Under the pieces are notes generated by a model. That model was not told where the DNA came from. It saw only the letters and a list, made by a program, of their open reading frames with translations, and did not search any database. DNA of 64,000 bases from Streptomyces sp. DH12 (lineage in GTDB: Bacteria; Actinomycetota; Actinomycetes; Streptomycetales; Streptomycetaceae), in assembly GCF_020873895.1 (NCBI RefSeq), contig NZ_JAHWGT010000032.1, forward strand, positions 18,480 through 82,479. Reading direction: 5' to 3'. Below are positions 1 to 8,881 of the stretch, piece by piece. The stretch's first letter is position 1, and the number at the start of each line of letters is the position of its first letter. Both the position numbers and the translations under genes were made by a program.

Positions 1-23
1 CGGGTACCGCCGGCAAGGGCTGA
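1..23 (+). CDS. possible 3' end of an upstream gene
   Basis: One forward frame reads seven codons (GTAGKG) and stops with TGA at 21-23. A strong hairpin follows directly. Too little is present to identify a product, and the reading could be chance. Confidence 0.2.
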
Positions 24-41
24 GCCCCGCCGTCCGCCCGG

Positions 42-69
42 CGTCCGGCGGCCGCCGGGCCGCCGGACG
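42..69. terminator. intergenic hairpin terminator
   Basis: Positions 42-53 and 58-69 form a perfect 12-bp GC stem with a 4-base loop and no T tract, the usual form in Streptomyces. It lies between the left edge and the 3' end of the reverse-strand glucokinase gene, so it may serve either direction. Confidence 0.6.
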
Positions 70-117
70 GAGGCGCCCGGCGGCCACGTGCGTGCCGAAC
101 GGCGTCCGCGCCCGGCG

Positions 118-855
118 TCAGCGGGCCGCGGCCATCGCCGCGCCGACGATGCCGGCGTTGTTCTGCAGCTGGGCGGGGACGATCTCCGCGCGCACGTCGT
201 CGATCAGGGGCAGGAACTTCTCCGCCTTGCGGCTGACGCCGCCGCCGACGATGAACAGCTCGGGCGAGAAGAGCATCTCCAGGTGGGCGAGGTACTTGCG
301 CACCCGGTGGGCCCACTCCTGCCAGCCGAGGTCCTTGTCCTCCTTGACCTTGGTGGAGGCCTGCTTCTCCGCTTCCTTGCCGTGCAGTTCCAGGTGGCCC
401 AGCTCGGTGTTGGGCAGGAGGCGCCCGTCGGTGAAGACCGCGCTGCCGATGCCCGTGCCGAAGGTCAGCAGGATGACCGTCCCGCGGCGGCCCCGGCCCG
501 CGCCGTGCGTCATCTCCGCGACGCCCGCCGCGTCCGCGTCGTTCAGCACCGTCACCGGCAGGCCGCCCAGCCGCCCGCCGATCAGCGCGGCGGCGTCCAC
601 ACCGATCCACGCCTTGTCGACGTTGGCGGCCGTACGGATCGTCGAGCCCGTCACCACACCAGGGAAGGTCACGCCGATCGGCCCGGACCAGCCGAAGTGC
701 GTGACGACCTCCGCGACGCAGTCGGCGACGTCGGACGGCGTCGATGGTTGCGGGGTGAGTACCTTGTGGCGGGGCTGCGCCAGGTCGCCGAGGCCCAGGT
801 CCACGGGAGCGCCCTTGATCCCCGACCCGCCGATGTCCACTCCGAAGACGTTCAT
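118..855 (-). CDS. ppgK: polyphosphate glucokinase (ROK family)
   Basis: Phosphorylates glucose to glucose 6-phosphate in the cytoplasm, using polyphosphate (or ATP) as phosphoryl donor. The N-terminus MNVFGVDIGGSGIKG is the ASKHA/ROK phosphate-binding loop with the extra glycine-rich pattern typical of PPGK. Further in are the NDADAAGVAE segment with the catalytic Asp, the LLTFGTGIGSA nucleotide-binding segment and LELHG near the sugar site. The length (245 aa) is normal for the family. The ATG at 855 is chosen because the conserved protein begins there and because TAACGT plus 7 bases precedes it, as in other leaderless starts of this window. A GTG at 864 would add three residues and has no ribosome binding site. 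Confidence 0.93.
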   Translation of the reverse strand: MNVFGVDIGGSGIKGAPVDLGLGDLAQPRHKVLTPQPSTPSDVADCVAEVVTHFGWSGPIGVTFPGVVTGSTIRTAANVDKAWIGVDAAALIGGRLGGLPVTVLNDADAAGVAEMTHGAGRGRRGTVILLTFGTGIGSAVFTDGRLLPNTELGHLELHGKEAEKQASTKVKEDKDLGWQEWAHRVRKYLAHLEMLFSPELFIVGGGVSRKAEKFLPLIDDVRAEIVPAQLQNNAGIVGAAMAAAR

Positions 856-955
856 GGACTCCACGTTACGGGGCGGTGCGCGGCGTCACCGGCAGGACCT
901 GGGACCCGGGACGGACCCGGCCGCGACCGGCGCCCGGCGGCGCCCGTACACGCGG

Positions 956-985
956 ACGGGCCCCCGCCCGGAGGCGGGGGCCCGT
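956..985 (-). terminator. terminator of the FG-GAP protein gene
   Basis: Perfect 13-bp stem (956-968 with 973-985) with loop CGGA, 14 bases beyond the stop of the reverse-strand secreted-protein gene. Confidence 0.75.
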
Positions 986-998
986 CCCGCCGACCGAA

Positions 999-2219
999 TC
1001 AGAAGGCGCCGTTCAGCAGGTGCCAGTCGGTGGCCACCACGATGCCCGGCTCCACCGAGCCGGTCCCGCGGCCCTTGTACACGAGCTGGCAGCCCACGCC
1101 CCGGCACTCCTCGCTCACGAAGTCGCCCGTGGTGGTGGCGACGAGGTCGGCGAGGCCGTCCCCGCTGACGTCGCCCAGACCGAAGAGGCCGTCCATGGCG
1201 TTCCAGCCACCGGAACCGATCAGGACCCGGGCCCCGAGGGCGCCCGCGGACGCGCCCGGGTACAGCCACAGCTTCCCGGAGGACGCCTCGCGCGCGACCA
1301 GGTCGGCGCGGCCGTCGCCGTTCATGTCAGCCGCGCCGACGAGGGCGTTCATGGCGTTCCAGCCGCCGTTGCCGATGAGCTTGCGCGCGCCGAGGGTGCC
1401 GGTGGACGTGCCGGGGTACAGCCAGAACTTGCCGGTCGACTTCTCGACGGCCAGCAGGTCGGCGCGGCCGTCGCCGGAGAGGTCCCCGTACCCGACGAGC
1501 CGGCTCATGGCGTTCCAGCCGCCGCTGCCGATGAGCTTGCGCGCGCCGAGGGCGCCCGTGCCGGTGCCGGGGTACAGCCACAGCTTGCCCGTCGCCGTCT
1601 CGCGGGCGATCACGTCCTCGCGGCCGTCACCGCTGAAGTCGCCGTGCCGGACGAGGGCGTTGAAGACGTTCCAGCCGCTGCTGCCGACCAGCTTGCCCGT
1701 ACCGTCGCCGGGCAGGAACCACAGACGGCCCGCCTTGTCGCGGACCAGGAAGTCGGCCCGGCGGTCGGCGTTCAGGTCGCCGTGGCCGGTGGCCTGGGGC
1801 GCGGTGGTGCCGTGCCACTGCGGGTAGGGCGGGGCGTGGCACTCACGGGAGGTGGGGACGAACCTCACCGAGCTGACGTTGCCCTGGGAGTGCCCCCACT
1901 CCGTGCCCCGGGCGTCCGGCTCCCAGGTGTCGACGAAGCCGGTCTCACCGTGGTTCGGGTCGTCGTGCAGGCACGCGAACCGGGACGTGCGGTTGACCAC
2001 CGAGCGGAACGTGTTGTCCCAGGTCCCCAGTGTCGCCTTGTCCGTGTTCGTCTTGTACATCGTGCCGGTGCCGTTGTCGGTCTTCCAGGCACAGAAGTAA
2101 CCGGCCGGGCAGTCGCTGATCGCCGCCTGCGCGGGCGCGGCGCCCGCGAGGAGCCCGAGCGAGGTGAGCCCCAGCGCCGTGGCCGCGGTGGCCAGGCGCC
2201 GGAGCAGAGACATGCGCAT
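999..2219 (-). CDS. secreted peptidase-inhibitor-I36-like / FG-GAP repeat protein
   Basis: Predicted exported protein of 406 aa. Residues 1-33 form a Sec signal peptide (Arg-containing n-region, Leu/Ala core, cleavage near AQA-A). Residues ~35-140 carry a Cys-rich domain beginning CPAGYFCAW, the pattern of peptidase inhibitor family I36. The remainder is a chain of five FG-GAP/VCBS repeats of about 46 aa. Each has a calcium-type loop (DLNADRRAD, DFSGDGRED, DLSGDGRAD, DMNGDGRAD, DVSGDGLAD) and a W/F-LYPG strand. Known FG-GAP chains fold into beta-propellers and bind ligands; the target here is unknown. The ATG at 2219 has GGGAGG at good spacing; the in-frame GTG at 2237 overlaps that site and is not preferred. 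No transmembrane anchor is seen, so it is probably free or wall-associated. Confidence 0.85.
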   Translation of the reverse strand: MRMSLLRRLATAATALGLTSLGLLAGAAPAQAAISDCPAGYFCAWKTDNGTGTMYKTNTDKATLGTWDNTFRSVVNRTSRFACLHDDPNHGETGFVDTWEPDARGTEWGHSQGNVSSVRFVPTSRECHAPPYPQWHGTTAPQATGHGDLNADRRADFLVRDKAGRLWFLPGDGTGKLVGSSGWNVFNALVRHGDFSGDGREDVIARETATGKLWLYPGTGTGALGARKLIGSGGWNAMSRLVGYGDLSGDGRADLLAVEKSTGKFWLYPGTSTGTLGARKLIGNGGWNAMNALVGAADMNGDGRADLVAREASSGKLWLYPGASAGALGARVLIGSGGWNAMDGLFGLGDVSGDGLADLVATTTGDFVSEECRGVGCQLVYKGRGTGSVEPGIVVATDWHLLNGAF

Positions 2220-2316
2220 GTGTTCCCTCCCTGACACGGCGCGTGCGAGTGCGCGACGCGCCGCAGTGAGGAAGATATCGCGCCGTCGTGATCAAGCCAC
2301 CCGCATATCGATCTCG

Positions 2317-2358
2317 CGACCGGCGCCCGGCGCCCGGCCGTGCGCCGGGCGCCGGTCG
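2317..2358 (-). terminator. ispH terminator
   Basis: Perfect 17-bp inverted repeat (2317-2333 with 2342-2358) with an 8-base loop, located after the stop of the reverse-strand ispH gene and before the promoter region of the FG-GAP gene. Confidence 0.75.
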
Positions 2359-2416
2359 CCGGGCCATGGCGGGGCGGTCCGACCTCAGGACGGCCCGACC
2401 GCCGGGCGACCTGCCC

Positions 2417-3400
2417 CTAGCCCTCGTTCAGGGCCGCGGCCTCCGCGCGCAGGTCGCGGCGGAGCTCCTTCGGCAGCGAGAAGGTGATCGACTCCTCCGC
2501 CGCCTTCACGATCTCCACGTCCTCGAAGCCGCGCTGCGCCAGCCACTCCAGCACGCCCTCGACCAGCACCTCGGGCACCGAGGCGCCGGAGGTCACGCCG
2601 ATCGTGGACACGCCCTCCAGCCACGCCTCCTCGATCTCGTCGGCGAAGTCGACCAGATGCGCCTCGCGCGCGCCGGCCAGCTTGGCGACCTCGACGAGGC
2701 GCACCGAGTTCGACGAGTTGCGCGAGCCCACGACGATGACGAGGTCGGCCTCGGCGCCCATCTGCTTCACGGCCAGCTGGCGGTTCTGCGTGGCGTAGCA
2801 GATGTCGTCGCTCGGCGGCGAGACCAGCAGCGGGAACTTCTCCTTCAGGGCGTCGACGGTCTCCATCGTCTCGTCGACCGACAGGGTGGTCTGGGAGAGC
2901 CACACCACCCTGGACGGGTCGCGGACCTCGACCTTCTCGACGTCCTTCGGGCCGTCGACCAGCTGGATGTGGTCGGGGGCCTCGCCGGAGGTGCCGATGA
3001 CCTCCTCGTGGCCCTCGTGGCCGATGAGGAGGATGTCGTAGTCCTCCTGGGCGAAGCGCACGGCTTCCTTGTGCACCTTCGTCACCAGCGGGCAGGTCGC
3101 GTCGATGGTCGCGAGCTTCCGCTCGGCCGCCTCCTCGTGGACGGTCGGCGCGACGCCGTGCGCGGAGAACATCACGATCGAGCCCTCCGGCACCTCCTGC
3201 GTCCGGTCGACGAAGATCGCGCCCTTGCGCTCCAGGGTCTGCACGACGTACTTGTTGTGGACGATCTCGTGCCGGACGTAGATCGGGGCGCCGTACTGCT
3301 CCAGCGCCTTCTCCACGGCGATCACGGCGCGGTCCACGCCCGCGCAGTAGCCACGGGGAGCGGCGAGGAGGACCCGGCGGGCAGGAGGCGTAGGAGTCAT
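2417..3400 (-). CDS. ispH: 4-hydroxy-3-methylbut-2-enyl diphosphate reductase
   Basis: Last enzyme of the non-mevalonate (MEP) isoprenoid pathway. It reduces HMBPP to IPP and DMAPP with a [4Fe-4S] cluster. All three cluster cysteines are visible in family context: GYCAGVDRA near residue 20, [12 protein letters not shown] near 103 and ICYATQNRQ near 195. The HEIVHN and HGVAPTV histidines of the substrate pocket are also present. Length (327 aa) is standard. The ATG at 3400 gives the conserved start just before [12 protein letters not shown]. It diverges from xseA across a repeat-containing spacer. Confidence 0.96.
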   Translation of the reverse strand: MTPTPPARRVLLAAPRGYCAGVDRAVIAVEKALEQYGAPIYVRHEIVHNKYVVQTLERKGAIFVDRTQEVPEGSIVMFSAHGVAPTVHEEAAERKLATIDATCPLVTKVHKEAVRFAQEDYDILLIGHEGHEEVIGTSGEAPDHIQLVDGPKDVEKVEVRDPSRVVWLSQTTLSVDETMETVDALKEKFPLLVSPPSDDICYATQNRQLAVKQMGAEADLVIVVGSRNSSNSVRLVEVAKLAGAREAHLVDFADEIEEAWLEGVSTIGVTSGASVPEVLVEGVLEWLAQRGFEDVEIVKAAEESITFSLPKELRRDLRAEAAALNEG

Positions 3401-3450
3401 GCCCCCATCGTAAGGGCGGGTGGATCAGCTCGGAGTTCCCCGCACGCCGC

Positions 3451-3525
3451 ACGCCGCATACGACCCGAAGCCCGCACGCCGCGTACGACCCCAAGCCCGC
3501 CCGCCGCGTACGACCCGAAGCCCGC
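3451..3525. repeat. three tandem 25-bp repeats
   Basis: Units at 3451-3475, 3476-3500 and 3501-3525 are identical except at three positions in all. Each contains the core TACGACCCGAAGCCCGC (one unit has CCCC). They fill the spacer between the divergent genes ispH and xseA, so they set the distance between the two promoter regions. Function unknown; slippage is the simplest origin. Confidence 0.85.
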
Positions 3526-3615
3526 CCGCTCGCACACGGCGCACGCCTCGCCGCCCCGCGGGCCCGCCCGCCCAGGGACCGGCGTGTCGTCGGGGGTGGC
3601 GCGTACCCTCCCCGT

Positions 3616-4848
3616 ATGCCACTGACTACGTCTGCCGAAGCCCCCCTGCCCGTCGGCGAGGTGTCGCGGCTCATCGGGCGGTGGATCGACCGGCTCGGCG
3701 CCATCTGGGTCGAGGGCCAGATCACCCAGCTGTCGCGGCGGCCGGGCGCGGGGGTGGTCTTCATGACGCTGCGCGACCCGTCGCACGACATCTCGGTGAG
3801 CGTGACGTGCTACCGCCAGACCTTCGACGCGGTGGCCGACCTGGTGGCCGAGGGCGCGCGGGTCGTCGTGCACGCCAAGCCGGAGTGGTACGCGCCGCGC
3901 GGCCAGCTCTCGCTGCGGGCCGCGGAGATACGGCCGGTCGGCATCGGCGAGCTGCTGGCCCGGCTGGAGCAGCTGAAGCGGTCGCTGGCGGCGGAGGGGC
4001 TCTTCGCCGCCGAGCGGAAGCGGCCGCTTCCGTTCCTGCCGCAGCTGGTGGGGCTCGTGTGCGGCCGGGCGTCGGCGGCCGAGCGGGACGTGCTGGAGGT
4101 GGCGCGGCGGCGCTGGCCGGCGGTCCGCTTCGAGGTGCGGAACGTCGCGGTCCAGGGCGTCCACGCGGTGCCGCAGGTGGTACGGGCGGTACGGGAGCTC
4201 GACGGGCTGCCGGAAGTGGACGTGATCGTCGTCGCGCGGGGCGGCGGCAGCGTCGAGGACCTCCTGCCGTTCTCCGACGAGCAACTCGTCCGGGCGGTGG
4301 CCGACTGCCGTACCCCGGTGGTCTCCGCGATCGGCCACGAACCGGACGCGCCGCTGCTCGACCTCGTCGCCGACCTGCGCGCGGCGACGCCGACGGACGC
4401 GGCGAAGAAGGTCGTCCCCGACGTGCGCGAGGAGCTGGAGCGGGTCCACGCGCTGCGGGAGCGGGCGCTGCGCTGCGTCCGCGGGACGCTGGAGCGCGAG
4501 GAGCGCGGGTTGGCGCACGCGCTGGCCCGGCCCGTGATGGAGCACCCGCAGCGGATGGTCGAGGAGCGGGAGGCGCAGGTCGAGGCGCTGCTCGCGCGCA
4601 GCCGGCGGGTGCTGGGGCACCTGCTGGACCGGGCCGACTCCGAGTTGTCCCACACCCGCGCGCGCGTGGTGGCCCTCTCGCCGGCCGCGACGCTGGAGCG
4701 CGGGTACGCGGTGCTCCAGCGGGCCGACGGCACGGTGGTGCGTTCGCCCGGGGACGTGGCGGGGGACGAGGAGCTGAGGGCCAGGGTGGCCGCCGGCGAG
4801 TTCGCGGTGCGACGCGTGGACGGCGGCGGTGCCGGGGAGCGACCGTAG
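3616..4848 (+). CDS. xseA: exodeoxyribonuclease VII large subunit
   Basis: Large subunit of the bidirectional single-strand-specific exonuclease VII used in repair and recombination. The N-terminal OB fold spans residues ~10-110 ([24 protein letters not shown]...), and the catalytic core includes [15 protein letters not shown] and AIGHEPD. A coiled-coil region and the C-terminal LERGYAVL segment that binds small subunits follow. 410 aa, normal length. There is no ribosome binding site; TACCCT lies 6 bases before the ATG, so a leaderless mRNA is likely. The stop is 10 bases before xseB. Confidence 0.95.
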   Translation: MPLTTSAEAPLPVGEVSRLIGRWIDRLGAIWVEGQITQLSRRPGAGVVFMTLRDPSHDISVSVTCYRQTFDAVADLVAEGARVVVHAKPEWYAPRGQLSLRAAEIRPVGIGELLARLEQLKRSLAAEGLFAAERKRPLPFLPQLVGLVCGRASAAERDVLEVARRRWPAVRFEVRNVAVQGVHAVPQVVRAVRELDGLPEVDVIVVARGGGSVEDLLPFSDEQLVRAVADCRTPVVSAIGHEPDAPLLDLVADLRAATPTDAAKKVVPDVREELERVHALRERALRCVRGTLEREERGLAHALARPVMEHPQRMVEEREAQVEALLARSRRVLGHLLDRADSELSHTRARVVALSPAATLERGYAVLQRADGTVVRSPGDVAGDEELRARVAAGEFAVRRVDGGGAGERP

Positions 4849-4858
4849 GGTGGAGGGC

Positions 4859-5179
4859 ATGGCAGCCAAGACGACGGACACCGCGACGACGAGCACGGCG
4901 ACGACGGACACCGCGACCGCGGACACCGCGGCGACGGACACGACCGTGGCGGTGACGGAGACCGGCGCGGCGATCGGTTACGAGCAGGCACGAGACGAGC
5001 TGGTCGACGTGGTCCGCCGCCTGGAGGCCGGCGGTACGACGCTGGAGGAGTCGCTCGCCCTGTGGGAGCGGGGCGAGGAGCTGGCGAAGGTCTGCCGCCA
5101 CTGGCTGGAGGGCGCCCGCGCGCGGCTCGACGCGTCGCTCGCCGAGGAGCGCGGGGGCGGGGCCGGGGCCGGCGCGTAG
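4859..5179 (+). CDS. xseB: exodeoxyribonuclease VII small subunit
   Basis: Small subunit of exonuclease VII; several copies bind the large subunit. The conserved domain ([19 protein letters not shown], then [14 protein letters not shown]) covers residues ~40-95. About 38 residues before it form a low-complexity Thr/Asp/Ala run (repeats of TATTDTA) that the enzyme does not need and that probably arose by codon slippage. The ATG at 4859 is preceded by GGAGGG and also by TAGGGT, so it may be translated from the xseA mRNA and from its own short transcript. 106 aa. Confidence 0.9.
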   Translation: MAAKTTDTATTSTATTDTATADTAATDTTVAVTETGAAIGYEQARDELVDVVRRLEAGGTTLEESLALWERGEELAKVCRHWLEGARARLDASLAEERGGGAGAGA

Positions 5180-5229
5180 GGGCGTCCTGGTGCACCGGGG
5201 TGGTGAGGCGGGCCACTGCGCTCCCGCTT

Positions 5230-5247
5230 TAGTTGAAGCTTCACCTA
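5230..5247. promoter_or_regulatory. palindromic operator, MarR/OhrR-like
   Basis: The 18-base sequence TAGTTGAAGCTTCACCTA is an inverted repeat centred on AGCT with one mismatched pair. It lies about 75 bases upstream of the nitroreductase gene in an AT-rich patch. Palindromes of the TTGAAGCTTCAA class are typical operators of MarR-type repressors; the assignment to that class is inference. Confidence 0.6.
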
Positions 5248-5321
5248 TTTTCTCGTACGGTGGACGTGTCGCGCTGACCGCGCGGCACCCCTGACCTCGT
5301 ACGTCGGAAGGCACCGCCCCC

Positions 5322-5912
5322 ATGTCCCTCGTCCTTGACCCCGCCGCCCAGGACCTGCTGTTCCGCGAGGCCCGCACCGCCAACACGTTCACCGACGAAC
5401 CGGTGACCGAGGAGCAGGTCCAGGCGATCTACGACCTGGTCAAGTACGGCCCGACCGCCTTCAACCAGACGCCGCTGCGCATCGTCCTCGTCCGCTCCGC
5501 CGAGGCCCGCGAGCGCCTGGTCCCGCTGATGGCCGAGGGCAACCAGGCCAAGACCGCGACGGCGCCGCTCGTCGCGATCCTCGCCGCGGACAACGAGTTC
5601 CACGAGGAGCTGCCCCGGCTCTTCCCGGCGTTCCCGCAGGCCAAGGACGCCTTCTTCGCCGAGCGCGCCGCCCGCGAGTCGGCCGCCGGCATGAACGCCG
5701 CGCTCCAGGCCGCCTACTTCATCGTCGGCGTCCGCGCGGCCGGCCTCGCCGCCGGCCCGATGACCGGCTTCGACCACGCGGGCGTCCGCAAGGAGTTCCT
5801 GGACGACGACCACACCCCGCTGATGATCGTCAACATCGGCCGTCCGGGCCCCGACGCCTGGTACCCGCGCTCCCCGCGCCTGGACTACGCCGAGGTCGTC
5901 ACCACCGTCTGA
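5322..5912 (+). CDS. malonic semialdehyde reductase (nitroreductase family)
   Basis: FMN-dependent nitroreductase-fold enzyme of the RutE/HadB-like group, which reduces malonic semialdehyde to 3-hydroxypropionate in pyrimidine degradation and related reactions. Visible features are the N-terminal ARTANTFTDEPV segment with the Arg of the flavin site, YGPTAFNQTP, a middle helix AGMNAALQAAYF, the AAGLAAGPMTGFD loop and the C-terminal NIGRPG. 196 aa, normal length. GGAAGG precedes the ATG. Its promoter region contains a palindromic operator, so repression by a MarR-type protein is likely. The physiological substrate here is not proven; related proteins act on quinones or nitro compounds. Confidence 0.85.
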   Translation: MSLVLDPAAQDLLFREARTANTFTDEPVTEEQVQAIYDLVKYGPTAFNQTPLRIVLVRSAEARERLVPLMAEGNQAKTATAPLVAILAADNEFHEELPRLFPAFPQAKDAFFAERAARESAAGMNAALQAAYFIVGVRAAGLAAGPMTGFDHAGVRKEFLDDDHTPLMIVNIGRPGPDAWYPRSPRLDYAEVVTTV

Positions 5913-5956
5913 CGCCCCGGCCCGCCCGCGCGCGTCCCACGCGCGGCCCACGGTCG

Positions 5957-5997
5957 ACGGCCCCGCGGCACCATCCCCCCTGGTGCGGCGGGGCCGT
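5957..5997. terminator. bidirectional terminator hairpin
   Basis: 17-bp stem (5957-5973 with 5981-5997, one mismatch) around a seven-base loop, between the forward nitroreductase gene and the convergent small membrane protein gene. From here to 6201 the sequence is a low-complexity CCCAGC/GGCCC-rich stretch with no credible gene. Confidence 0.75.
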
Positions 5998-6201
5998 CCC
6001 CATGCCGCAGGGCAGTCAGCCACCGCGCCCCGCCTCCGGCCCGACCGGCTCGGCCTGGCTCAGGCCGGGCCCAGCCCTACCGGACCCAGCTCAGCCCAGC
6101 CAAGCCCGGCCCATCCCTGGCCCGGCCGGCCAGGCTTCACCCTCTGCCTCACCGTCGCCCCACCTTCGTCCCGCCCCCCGCCCGCCCTCCGGCGCTCGCG
6201 G

Positions 6202-6855
6202 TCAGGGGCGGCGCTGCGCCGTCGTGGCCCGCGCCCGCGCCTCGGCCTGGGCCTGCGCCTGGGCGGCGGCCCGCTGCCGGCGGCCCATGAGCCGCACCTT
6301 CCGCACGGTGGTGATGACGCCGGCCACCAGCGTCCCCCCGTACAGCCAGCCGGCGTGCACGGCGAGCGCGGTGATCACGGCCATCGTGTGCCCGCCGATC
6401 CCGCCCTCGCCGCCGGCGATCGGCACGACCCCGACGGCGAAGGCGATCGGCACGCTGATCGGCGCCGTCACCAGGTCGGGTCCCCGTACCCACAGCGCCG
6501 TCGCGGCGCTGACCGGCAGGAACAGCAGCCCGTACACCAGCGGCGAAGCGTCGAAGAGCAACCAGTCCAGACAGCCGACCAGCAGCATCACGGCCGAGGC
6601 GAACAGGCCGGCGCCGATGCCGGTCAGGCGGGGGTTCGGCAGCCGTCGCAGGGCGAGCACCACGGGCGGCACGGTCCGCCGCCCACCCGGGCGCCCGCCC
6701 GCCCGCGCACCGGGGGGCGCCGCGGCGGGTGCCGCGGGCCGGGGCCTCGCCGGGTACGCGGCCGGGCCCTCCGCGATCACGCCCCGGGGCGCGGCGGGGG
6801 CCTGCGGCCGCGGTCGCCGAGGGCGCCGGGGGGGACTGCTCCTGTGCTGCTCCAC
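6202..6855 (-). CDS. small membrane protein, DUF6542-like
   Basis: 217 aa, function unknown. The first ~70 residues are Pro/Arg/Ala-rich and probably cytoplasmic. They are followed by about four hydrophobic segments: LTGIGAGLFASAVMLLVGC, PLVYGLLFLPVSAATALWV, APISVPIAFAVGVVPIAG and MAVITALAVHAGWLYGGTLV. The basic tail ends in repeated AQAQAEARA. The pattern and the position beside ychF resemble the actinobacterial DUF6542 proteins; this is recognised from memory, not from a search. The start chosen is the GTG at 6855, with TACTTT and 6 bases before it and no ribosome binding site, suggesting a leaderless transcript. Confidence 0.7.
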   Translation of the reverse strand: MEQHRSSPPRRPRRPRPQAPAAPRGVIAEGPAAYPARPRPAAPAAAPPGARAGGRPGGRRTVPPVVLALRRLPNPRLTGIGAGLFASAVMLLVGCLDWLLFDASPLVYGLLFLPVSAATALWVRGPDLVTAPISVPIAFAVGVVPIAGGEGGIGGHTMAVITALAVHAGWLYGGTLVAGVITTVRKVRLMGRRQRAAAQAQAQAEARARATTAQRRP

Positions 6856-7030
6856 GTCAACAAAGTAGGCCGGGGAGGGCGGCAAAACCGGTATGGGACA
6901 CACCTTTGGAGTGACCTTGGCGTGAAGACCCCTCGTCGGGCGCCGCCCGCCCGCCCGTCGCCGCGGGGCCCGGCGCGCCCGTAAACTGGGGGGTCGGCCC
7001 ACCATCCACACTTCTAGGGAAGTCGCCAAC

Positions 7031-8119
<1,089 letters not shown>

Positions 8120-8168
8120 GCGGATGAAATAGCACCACGTCGTTGACGCGGTCAAACACGCAGCTCAG

Positions 8169-8200
8169 AAGGGGCCGGGCTCGCGGGAGCCCGGCCCCTT
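8169..8200. terminator. terminator between ychF and the toxin gene
   Basis: Perfect 14-bp stem (8169-8182 with 8187-8200) and a GCGG loop, about 50 bases after ychF. It can also serve the reverse-strand toxin-antitoxin transcript. Confidence 0.85.
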
Positions 8201-8209
8201 CATCGATCC

Positions 8210-8228
8210 CGTGCTGGATCGGTGCTGG
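8210..8228 (+). repeat. direct repeat, left of the toxin-antitoxin pair
   Basis: CGTGCTGGATCGGTGCTGG recurs with a single change at 8863-8881 in the same orientation. The two copies flank the toxin-antitoxin genes at a distance of about 650 bases. A role as attachment or recombination scar is possible but unproven. Confidence 0.6.
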
Positions 8229-8260
8229 GTTTACTGACCTGATGTCAGACTGCAGACTGC

Positions 8261-8524
8261 TCAGGTGTCGTAGACGGTGGAGCGATGCCCGACGTGCACG
8301 GCCCACACCACCAGCTCACCGTTGTCGATCGTGTAGATCACGCGGTAGTCGCCCACCCGTAGGCGGCGCCGGTCGGGCTGGGAGACGAGGGCCGTGGTGT
8401 TGAACCCCAGCGGGTCGCTCTCCAACTCGGTCAGCTTGGCCAGAATGCGGAGGGCCATGTCTCGCGGGACCTTCCGAAGCTCGGCCTGAGCCTCGGGTCG
8501 GAAGACGGTGCGGTACTCACTCAC
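8261..8524 (-). CDS. type II toxin, RelE/ParE family
   Basis: 87-aa basic protein of the RelE superfamily, known members of which cleave mRNA in the ribosomal A site. Typical features are the YRTVFRPEAQAELRKVP start, the middle helix ILAKLTELESDPL, RRLRVGDYRVIYTID (the RelE core strand with its Arg residues) and the C-terminal VHVGHRSTVYD, where His, Arg and Tyr are the usual catalytic side chains. GTG start. The gene overlaps the antitoxin gene by 8 bases, so the two are translationally coupled with the antitoxin first. Confidence 0.9.
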   Translation of the reverse strand: MSEYRTVFRPEAQAELRKVPRDMALRILAKLTELESDPLGFNTTALVSQPDRRRLRVGDYRVIYTIDNGELVVWAVHVGHRSTVYDT

Positions 8525-8786
8525 TGCGCGCCAGCGTCTCCCTCATGATGTCCTCGATCGGGACGCCGGGAGCCGGGTTGGCCATGCGCTCGTCGATGAT
8601 TCGGTTGATCTCGCGCTCTTCCCACTCCTGGTATTTCCGGAGCACTTCGATGGACACCACGGCAGCCACCTGCTTGCCCCGGCGCGTGATCACCGTGGGC
8701 AGGTCGTCGCGGTCGGCCCGCTCCACGACCTCGGCCAGGTGTGCCCGGACATCGCGGATGGACTCTATGGGCAGCGGCTGTGTCAT
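8517..8786 (-). CDS. type II antitoxin, Phd/YefM family
   Basis: 89-aa antitoxin that should neutralise the downstream RelE-type toxin and repress its own promoter. The N-terminal MTQPLPIESIRDVRAHLAEVV and LPTVITRRGKQVAAVVS make up the Phd/YefM DNA-binding fold. The acidic C-terminal half (EWEEREINRIIDERMA) is the expected toxin-wrapping segment. The ATG at 8786 begins the conserved region; longer in-frame readings upstream are not conserved in style. A TGTACA-containing palindrome lies 26 bases upstream. Confidence 0.9.
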   Translation of the reverse strand: MTQPLPIESIRDVRAHLAEVVERADRDDLPTVITRRGKQVAAVVSIEVLRKYQEWEEREINRIIDERMANPAPGVPIEDIMRETLARSE

Positions 8787-8811
8787 GCGCTCAAGAGTAA
8801 CGAGTGTCGCA

Positions 8812-8821
8812 TGTGTACACA
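8812..8821. promoter_or_regulatory. probable autoregulatory operator of the toxin-antitoxin genes
   Basis: TGTGTACACA is a perfect 10-bp palindrome with the core TGTACA, the hexamer known from YefM-YoeB operators. It lies 26 bases before the antitoxin ATG, where promoter binding by the complex would block transcription. Confidence 0.6.
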
Positions 8822-8862
8822 ACGGCTCATTGTCGCGCTCAGGGTGCTGGGTGAACCGCAAC

Positions 8863-8881
8863 CGTGCTGGATCTGTGCTGG
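8863..8881 (+). repeat. direct repeat, right of the toxin-antitoxin pair
   Basis: CGTGCTGGATCTGTGCTGG, one base different from 8210-8228. A shorter related GTGCTGGGT stands at 8844-8852. Confidence 0.6.

Noticed and set aside
88-1827. Forward open frame opposite ppgK and the FG-GAP gene
   Set aside because: Arg/Ala/Pro-rich shadow without domains; both reverse genes have clear families.
3451-3525. CRISPR-like array
   Set aside because: The units abut without spacers and no cas gene is near; it is a plain tandem repeat.
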